Below are positions 56,051 to 64,000 of a stretch of DNA of 64,000 bases, in pieces (position 1 is the first letter of the stretch; every line of letters begins with the position of its first letter). The position numbers were made by a program, and so were the translations under genes. The notes beneath the pieces were generated by a model. It saw only the letters and a program-made list of their open reading frames with translations. It ran no database searches and was not told where the DNA came from. The DNA comes from Galaxea fascicularis (taxonomy: Eukaryota > Cnidaria > Anthozoa > Scleractinia > Euphylliidae): NCBI GenBank assembly GCA_948470475.1, contig OX419344.1, forward strand, positions 20,819,225-20,883,224. Direction: 5' to 3'.

Positions 56051-57535
56051 GTGATTTGTAAATGAGAGGGGGCACCCTTTCCCATTTATAAGGAAAAAAA
56101 CACTCGGAAAGAGGGTGATGTATCTGTAAACTGTGACAACGAAATAAATTATCTGATTCCAAAATGAAGTAGATTAACTTATCGTGAGAAGGGACTGACT
56201 CCCATTTTGATGTGAACAGACTCTAAAGCGCTGCTCTATAATAAAACCATGAGCTTTGCATCCAACAGTTTTTGCAGCCATGTGGACTGAACAAGAAAGA
56301 CGGGGTAACTATAGTCAATATCCCTGGGGACTGAAGATCCTCTGGGGCATTAACGACGGGGATGGGAGGTGCCAAGGCCTCTCTTCATTGCAAAATTGGT
56401 CACTAGTTCCCGAGCGTTTTGACGAATTTTTTGCGGTTATAGGGTACTGGGCCATAAACAGACTGTCTGTACATAATGGCCTGTTCCAGGTAGGGGGCAG
56501 AGAGGTTGACTCCCGTGCACTATAATCGTTTTTCGATGGGTAGGAAGGACAATGGGTGCGTCCAGATAAGCCTTAATAAAGAGTGACCCTCAATCACATC
56601 TCCGGTCACTAACATCCTTAGGAAAACCGTGCGGGTTCGATCCCACTATGCAGTATGGTACTGTGAACAAAACTTAGTAAATAATTATGCGCACACAAGC
56701 TTTGTAATAAAATTTGCTTGTGCGTTGCCCTGATGATCCTCCAGCTCTCTAATCTCTGTGTCTTTTCCAGAAGATACATCCTACAGTGACGTGTACTTGG
56801 TGATGAAAGTGATTAGAAAGTTGGGTTTGGCTAGCTAAAAAAAAAAAAAACAGTAAAGGCATGCAGAGTAATAACTGTTGAAGTCCTCTTCCTTTATTCT
56901 TTAATTTTCTAATCACAACTTTCAATACAACACTCACTATTTCCAAGACAAAAACAGTGTTCATGAGGTGTTGGATTCACTGAAAGAAGTCATTTACAAG
57001 TAATACACTCAACCATAATGATTCACATTACTGTCACAGAATATCACTTCACAGCCTAATTTATATTACTTCTCTTAACCCCCTCATTACAAAGCAACGA
57101 AAATACCCATCACTTAGCTGAAGTCAATTAAAAAAACATTCCTTATGTATAAGAAACCCTCCAAGCTGTAAAAATATTTAAAATAACAAAATCTGATCTA
57201 CTTCATCAATTAAGTTAGTGAAACCACCTATACGGGATACTTTTAGAGAGTCTGATCACTAACCTGCAAATGAGCTCTCTATTACGGTCTCATGCAAGAT
57301 TCATTTCAGGTGCAAGTGCCGAGCAAAGCTAGCCATGATAGGACTGGGGCAGAGTCTGACATGAGACCCAATAGAGAGCTTGCTCATAGACTTCATGTAA
57401 AAGGTAACTTAAAGGACCACACATAGAAAAATAATGAACTTGGAGGATTGATTTTCTTCAGTGTTAAAGAAATAAATAGTGATCAGAATCTCAATAAATA
57501 ATTTACATGTATTCACAAATGGTAATACAAGCATA
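56051..57535. other. Intergenic, nothing recognised
   Basis: Short open frames only; the longest (56256-56525) has no recognisable domain. A poly-A run lies at 56837-56850. Confidence 0.4.
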
Positions 57536-57821
57536 GTTACCAAAAGAAAGAATGACCTAAAATGATCTAGTTTCGAGAGAACTGTCAAGGGTTTGTGAAG
57601 CTAAGGATTGCAGGCGATGATTTCCGAAGATTACCAGGGGTTATCATGTAAGATTTTTGAAGATTTCCGATGATCCTACCCAAAGATCGTCATCGCATGC
57701 AATCCAAAGCTTCAAACCCTCGACGATCCTTGCAAAACTATTTTTTTTCATCGGTAAGCTCTCGGGAAAATCTGACTTGTATTTGATTAGATCATTTTAG
57801 GTCATTCCTTCTCTTAGTAAC
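57536..57821. mobile_element. MITE of 286 bp with about 35-bp inverted ends
   Basis: The left end GTTACCAAAAGAAAGAATG and GACCTAAAATGATCTA mirror the right end TAGATCATTTTAGGTC and ATTCCTTCTCTTAGTAAC. A second inverted pair lies inside: AAGCTAAGGATTGCAGGCG near 57600 with CGCATGCAATCCAAAGCTT near 57690. No protein is present. Confidence 0.75.
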
Positions 57822-59695
57822 CATGGTTTTACAATTCAAAACAAGTACTGTCATATTCCACATAACTAAGAATCAGAAGCCGAAGACACATGTCAGATTT
57901 ATTCCACTGAGTATGGTTCACTCCAGTCAAACAAACCAGTACATTACAGATTTGTGGAGTAAGGATGCACAAGACAACGAATTGGAACCTCCTATTATGA
58001 CTTTAGTATAATACGTTATACCAATTTCTGGCTAATGTGAAACCATTCTGATCCACACTAATTACAAGTGTAAATCTCCTAAAAACCACTAACTATTTGG
58101 TAAAAACTTCTACATACACATGTGAACATGTGAAGTAACTATAAAGGACCTTGCCCACAATAATTTTATAAGCAATGGAACTTGATCCTTCTTAACAATT
58201 ACAACCTATGAAAATATTTATGCTATAATGTTATTCATGAATACCCATTCATCAAAACAACACTACTAAAGCAATTACCAGTATCTCTTAAATTATGAAA
58301 ATACACTATTACATTGAGAATATAATAACTTTAAATTTGATTCTTTATGCATTAAAGGTGTAAGTCTGCAGTGTGCACTCTCAAGAGTTTGTTTACATTT
58401 TTATTGACTGATTGTTTATGAGCCTAATATAATGGAATGAGAATCAACATCATTTGTTACAAACTGCTTACCTTATTTTTGAGGCATTTTAAATTGTCTC
58501 CCAACAGTTTCTTTGATTTTTACTGCTATGAAGTTTTCTCTAGTGACATCAGAAAGAGCAAATCATACTGAGTTTTGCATCCAAAACAGTTGACATGAAA
58601 CTTTGAATTTACTTCATGTACTGGTAAGTATAAGTTGCAAAGTGTTAGATTTTGTGACATCTTACATGAATCAAAACAAAAACATGAACAAACAGTCTGT
58701 TGAGAGTGCACAATATGCAATGGACATCACCTTTAAATATTTGATATATCTCCAGGGTTGTGGGGAGGAGGCCAGGAATTTTCCCCTCATACTTTAAGGT
58801 ATATCCCCGGCTACTTTGAAATAAAACCAGCATGTTGACTTCACTACAGCAACTCGAATCCCCAGCTATTTTTTGTATATTCCCACCTACTTCAAAAATT
58901 GTTGACAGCCCTGTATCTTACAAATCATTTAAGGTATCAGCCATGACATGGGATTATCTCTGCACAAAGAGTGGGGGCTAAAAACTTTGCCGTTAATTTG
59001 CAAGGTTTTGTATCAATTGAAAACAACAAGTGCCACAGCAGTACCTGTGCTGGTGCTCCTGTGACATGGCTGTTACCAAAGAGGATGTGACACTGCTGCT
59101 TACTGACATTACCAGGATGATATCAATGCATGGAATGAGAGTACTAGAGCTCACATTTGTCACTTAATTTCAGTGTTTCAGATATGGGATGGGTCTCAGG
59201 TCAAAACCTAATAGTGGAAATTTGACCCATTGTTGACACCCTGCTTTAAAAACTTAACTGGAACCCTGGAATCAAGGCAGAACTTTATGATTTAGCTAAC
59301 ACACAGCTTGACTCCTCCTTCCCTACTATATGGTGGCATCAATGGATTCAACTCTGTTGAGCACATTTTGAAAGGACCTCATGCATAAAACAACCAATTT
59401 TACTGCTATGGGGTTATTACGCCTAAATGTAAGGTTTCCTCAAAATTAAGGCTGTGCATCTAAGGTGAGTTCCCAGAGTGTGATAATTTTAGTAACTGAA
59501 TGAAAGCAGCAACAATCTTTCATGTACAAAATATTTCTAACTTCTCAGTCTGTGGAATATTGGAATCTTGTGGCAGTTTTTTTTTTCTTACAACCTTAAA
59601 TCACTCTCAATAATTTGCACCATAACACTCCTGCCAAGACTTGAGAGGTGAGAGTTTTCAAGCTTTTGATTATACTTTACAACTTACATTTGAAA
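57822..59695. other. Probable 3' UTR and downstream flank of the LRRC58 gene
   Basis: AT-rich sequence without a gene. On the minus strand an AATAAA signal occurs at 58400-58405 (TTTATT on the plus strand), which would give a 3' UTR of about 1.3 kb. A possible small element with loose CAGGGTTGT/ACAGCCCTG ends lies at 58753-58913. Confidence 0.35.
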
Positions 59696-61932
59696 TTACC
59701 CCAGTAGAACCTTTCTTAGTCTATCACGTGGGAAACCATCCACCTCATCTTCACTGCTACTTGAAGAACAATCTTCCCACCTTTCACCAGCATGAGGTGA
59801 GCACAGAAACTGTTCAAGTGGCAAACGGTACTTGCCGCAGAAGTCCACAAATTTAATATGTCTCACACGGGCATCGAAATACACGCCCTTGCAACAGGGG
59901 TTGACGCAACGACGAGCACTGTTGAGATATTGCAATAAATGAGTTGGAAGATCTCTTGAGGTGTACTTCACCCCACTGTTCTTGATGCAGCGTCCACTGA
60001 GTTCTAATAAACTTGGAGGATTAAACGCCATGTCTCTAACAAAACGCACAACAAGGGGATTTTCTCGCAGACTCAGCTCATCTAGATTCCGCAGCTTTAT
60101 GAGTTGAACAGGAAGAGTGGTGAGCCTGTTGTTGTGAAGATGCAAGGATTGTAAATGCGTCAGCCTCACGAATGTTGATGGTAGAGATTCTATCTTGTTG
60201 TCACAGAGATTGAGAGCTCGCAGCCTGCGCAGGGTTCCCAGTTCACTTGGAACAGATATCAGCTGATTGCCACCAAGGTAGAGGATTTCTAGCCTGAAAA
60301 CATAGGTGGAAATATTACTTTAGAGGTAATAGTTAAAACTCAAGTGGAATGCACATGTTGAGGTATCAATTTGCCCCAAAGCAGTTTGGCCTAACTACCT
60401 ATATCATATCTCGGCCTGTGCTGGAATATGGATCTCCCATGCAGGGGGGGGGGGGGGGGGGGGGTTAACATGGTATCTGGAGGTAGAACTAAAGTGCATC
60501 AAAATGTAGCTTTGAGATTATTGTTCTTGCTGGAGATCATTTGCCTTCTCTCGCTAATAAACAAGACAAACAGACAACTAATGAACTCAATTTTATTCAA
60601 ATAGATACCACCCATACTTTGTACTTTCCAGGCTGGGTTCGTGAGCATGCTAAGCAAACGTACAATAGGCAGATTTAGCAAGACAGTATGACAACAGTGA
60701 CAATGGCATGCACTGATCTAAAAACTGACTTGACCTACGTGTATAGCAAAACAAGTTGCGTTCAGTCTTTTCTGTGCAATTTCACATTCTCACCTGTTGT
60801 TGCATTGTCTTTGCTAAATCTCCCTAATTTAAGGCACAGTTGTGCTTTTAATTTACTAGCTGCCTCAGGCACTGAATTGACAAAAGCAGCTTTTTGCCAA
60901 GAGTTCTAAAGTTAAAAATGTATGTCATGCTCCTTAATTAAGTTTTTGAGATTTTATGTTTTATGCTTCACATCAATAATATTGATAACTTATTTTTAGC
61001 TATTGCTTCTGATAGATAAGCACTAGCTGTTAACGTTCAATGTAGGCTAATATACAAAACTCATGTGTATGATAATTTCGCATGTTTTGACTTGTGTGTA
61101 GGCATAGCTTAGACAAATTTCTTTCTTTACAGACATGTCAATCAGTGAGGTGAAAGCAAATGACAAGAAAGCGTCTTTAACAAAGGACAATCATACATGT
61201 ACGATGTAAAGTGACACAGCAACTCTATTTTAGGCACAGAAGAGATTGCATGACAAAGGTGGCCACGACGACCACATTAGTGCATCAAGAAAATCCTCCT
61301 GTACAAACCGTATGACTTCTTTTAGATCGGCCTCACGTTTTAAAAGTACTTTAATCAAAAGAAAAATATTCAACTGGAATTGCATGTTCGTGACTACTCA
61401 CGAAACTAACTGTCTGACTGACTGACTGACTGATACGTTATGACGATACCTACCTTTGAAGATTTTGAATATCTGACGGAATCACATCCACTCTGTTGCC
61501 TCCGAAGTACAGCGTTTTCAACGAGACTAGCTCAAACATCTGAGGAAAAAATGACTCAAATCTATTGCCACTTAGATTGAGATACTCCAAAGCTGAAAGC
61601 AGTGCAAACTCCTTCGGAAGATCTTCCAAGTTATTGTTCTTTGCCACAAATGATTTCAGTCGTCGTAGATCGCCGATTCGTGGACTAATGTAAGCCATAC
61701 CATTTCCGGATATGTCCAGTTCTTTTAGGTTGAGAAAGTTCCCTATGGAGTCAGGCAGAACAGGAATACGATTTCCAGCAAGAATCAGCGTTGTAATTTT
61801 CAACGGGTCGGGTAAATTGTTCATAACGTCAACTTCATTTGGGAGCGAGTCGAGGGAACGGAATGCCAGATTCAGATTATATCCTTCAAATTCATCTCCC
61901 TCTGTTCCGCTACTATTTCGTTGCCCTTCCAT
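59696..61932 (-). CDS. LRRC58: Leucine-rich repeat-containing protein 58 orthologue, 2 exons
   Basis: Exons on the minus strand: 61932-61454 and 60293-59696, joined in phase 2 with GT-AG ends, giving 358 aa, close to the roughly 370 of the vertebrate protein (from memory). An N-terminal acidic segment is followed by about eight leucine-rich repeats (about residues 44-245; for example ITTLILAGNRIPVLPDSIGN and LEILYLGGNQLISVPSELG). The C-terminal part is the LRRC58 hallmark: GVYFDARVRHIKFVDFCGKY then RLPLEQFLCSP, with Cys at about 289, 293, 294, 312 and 324, possibly zinc-binding. A Ser/Glu run and the end KVLLG follow. It is presumably cytosolic. Work on the mammalian protein links it to ubiquitin ligase control of cysteine dioxygenase (from memory, not shown here). 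An inverted CCAAT box (62095-62099) lies upstream. Confidence 0.93.
60444..60464. repeat. Poly-G tract of 21 bases in the LRRC58 intron
   Basis: An uninterrupted G run (poly-C in the LRRC58 transcript sense). Length is often misjudged in assemblies of such tracts. Confidence 0.9.
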
Positions 61933-64000
61933 GATTGTAAGTCGCTCTAATCCAGTGCTTTCATTTCAAATCCAAACTATTAAATCTGTGAAACTACCGT
62001 ATTTGAAACAATGTAAAAACTAATTTTCCCTTAGTCACGTTTGAGGGTCATAGTCCAGTCGGCCTTCACGTGAAACCGACAACAAACGATTTGATTGGTT
62101 GAGATAATCCCATGAAGCTATGAATTATGGGGAAATGTAAATAAATAATGCAGTATCTACCTTTCCTTTCCGGAAGTAACACAGGAATGATCACGATCAG
62201 AAATTGTGAAAATGTGGACTTCCGGAGTAATTCCGAAAGGCTTTTGCTCAGAAGCTGTAAATTTTGGCTTTTTTATCAACAGAGAAGGGACATTATTTCA
62301 AAATAAGAATCACTGTAAATTATAGCTTTCTTGACAAACGATAGCCTGCGAACAAAGCCACCTCTCAACGTTCACGGCCGCCGTGAGCTCGAGCGATGAG
62401 AGGCGGCTGTGTTTAGCGTTTTTTAAAGTCTGAACAACAAATCCGAAACTTAACGACTAGTAATACTGATTTAGTTTGAAGGTGGTCAAGTATACACTTT
62501 CGATAGGAAATTACCAGGCGATGGATACGTCTGGGAAATTATTTTTCAGTCCACGTAGTCTATAACAATTTTTTTCCGCTCCTGAATATGTCACGGTACT
62601 TGAGGTTGAGAGACAGCCAACAAGAAACTCGGCAAAACAAAATGAGGAATAGATACAGTTAGCCTTCAGTAAAAGTGACGATTTTAGCATGGTTTCCAGC
62701 CACAAGAAATTTTCCACTTTATATGATATTCTTAAAATGAAATCGTTTATCTTTGACGCAGTATATATTAAATCGATTCGAGTCAATATTTTGCACGCGT
62801 CATTAAGGACGAGAAAATTTTCTCGCTATGGAAACCAACATCCTCTACAACTGCAGGCCTTTCTGCCCTATTATGTATAATGATCGCAACAATTGAAATT
62901 CACTATCGACCGTGACTGGCCGAACAAATCAGCCCGGCGGTGAGTTAACGTTTCTCAGTCTATTCATAATTGTCTCCTTGGAACTCTTTTTCATAGTCTA
63001 AAAAAAACATTAGACCAACATCAATGAGCAGAAAGTGAGCATCTAGCTTTAAAATATTTCCTCAGCAACCTATAAAAAATCATGTTTCTTTACCTGGGGA
63101 AAAATTGAGACCTGACTGGGCGAATAAAAAAATGGCGATTCTTTTTGCATTTTATTTTGGGAAACTTTGAGCCCAATATCGACAATGACGGTCAGTATAC
63201 TGAATTCTCGTATCATGATCAGCCTATAGCATTTCGCAAAAGGAGGAAGGACGCGAACAAAACTCTAGATTTCTTAAGACTTATGAAAAGGATATCATTT
63301 TATTAAAGGCTGCAATAAGACATATTTTATTTTCTATGCTAATATCAATTGAAATGTAACTGCCACATTTTCTTAGCTACTGAGTTAATTTAAGGAGCGA
63401 TTTTATAGCATAACATATTAAGGTTTTTAGATTTAAGGGTTTAAAGGCAAAACAGGCAGAGGAGTCTTTCAAAGCATTGATCAGTGCTGTCTAAGGTCAT
63501 TTAATAAAAAAAAAACGTGCTTAATTGAATCAAATTTATGTTCAGATTTGTTTTGTAAGCTAGTAAGACGGGCAAAAATACCACAAACATCAGCGAATGC
63601 CTAATCTTGGGAGTTCGATAAGAGTCAACGAAGTCCATCTTCATTCAGTGATTCACTGAGGATTGAGTTTAATTGCCTTATACATCATATGTATAAGATG
63701 TCGGAGGGCCAATAATGAGGGCCATGTTGCAAGCTCTCGTAAAGTCTCATGTGATTGGCTTGCAACCTTTCAGGAGAACAAAAGAACAAACAACACAAAC
63801 AATGGACCCTAGTCCTAAAACAATAGAGGTGCAACACTATCCCTGCCAATGAAATTTAGAGTTCACAGGAGCTGCTAGACTACTCAATGATGATACCAGC
63901 CCCCCCATTCAACTGTAAGAAAAAGCAACAAACTTTGGTTGTAATTCAAAAAACCCATAGAACAGGCTTTATACTTCTGTCCCAGACTTGACACCTGTCA
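61933..64000. other. Promoter side of LRRC58 and right end of window, no other gene recognised
   Basis: The CCAAT box noted for LRRC58 is the only promoter-like motif. At about 62355-62410 a GCCACCTCTCA/TGAGAGGCGGC inverted pair marks a probable small repeat. Open frames at 62511-62880 show no domain. Nothing else to 64000 can be supported. Confidence 0.45.

Noticed and set aside
56560..56650. tRNA or SINE suggested by GGTTCGATCCC
   Set aside because: The B-box-like word stands alone. The T-stem does not pair, and no A box lies at the right distance.
58753..58913. MITE with CAGGGTTGT / ACAGCCCTG ends
   Set aside because: The ends match only imperfectly over 9 bp and no target duplication is visible; too weak to annotate as an element.
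62511..62880. Overlapping open frames on both strands near the right end
   Set aside because: No domain similarity, no flanking splice sites and AT-driven composition.
1..64000. CRISPR array, phage or bacterial operon
   Set aside because: Spliced genes, Penelope and LINE elements and FN3/GPCR families are metazoan; no regular repeat-spacer structure exists.

Overview
This is a metazoan nuclear window. Genes are split by GT-AG introns, AT-rich sequence fills the gaps, and degenerate transposable elements are common. The protein families point to a cnidarian, probably an anthozoan such as a stony coral: a multi-exon receptor tyrosine kinase (RTK) with Ig plus FN3 repeats, a GABA-B-like class C receptor, a one-exon rhodopsin-type GPCR, Penelope-like elements with a GIY-YIG nuclease, and a tRNA-derived SINE. 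The organism call is inference. There are no operons, prokaryotic signals or CRISPR arrays.

Layout. 1-8.8 kb: no gene, only a Penelope relic (about 1.7 kb), diverged tandem repeats (3.6-4.1 and 6.6-6.9 kb), a LINE 3' end (7.6-8.2 kb) and a 166-bp MITE with a 6-bp target duplication. 8,857-28,075 (+): a complete RTK of 23 exons, predicted 1,369 aa, with signal peptide, three Ig-like domains, five FN3 domains, one membrane helix and a tyrosine kinase domain. A nearly intact but 5'-truncated Penelope element sits in intron 5, a DNA-transposon relic in intron 12 and a LINE relic in intron 13. 29,854-55,159 (+): a complete GABA-B-receptor-like gene of 19 exons, predicted 1,080 aa. Its 8-kb intron 2 holds a separate one-exon class A GPCR (34,691-35,878, +), a SINE and an unrecognised antisense ORF. 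Its later introns are full of inverted-repeat elements, including a foldback of about 1 kb that starts about 30 bp after exon 9. 55.2-59.7 kb: intergenic, with a LINE 3' end and a MITE. 59,696-61,932 (-): a two-exon LRRC58 orthologue, 358 aa. 62-64 kb: nothing recognisable.

The exon chains for the three spliced genes were built by hand. Reading frame and intron phase were carried through every junction, and each chain is a multiple of three from ATG to stop. Three of the four proteins are cell-surface signalling receptors (RTK, class C GPCR, class A GPCR). Nothing in the sequence shows that they act in one pathway. No clearly new molecular system was found. The less usual items are the receptor ectodomain, the nested GPCR, two MITE families with 6-bp target duplications, the foldback element, and a stem-loop that recurs in the 3' regions of three LINE fragments.
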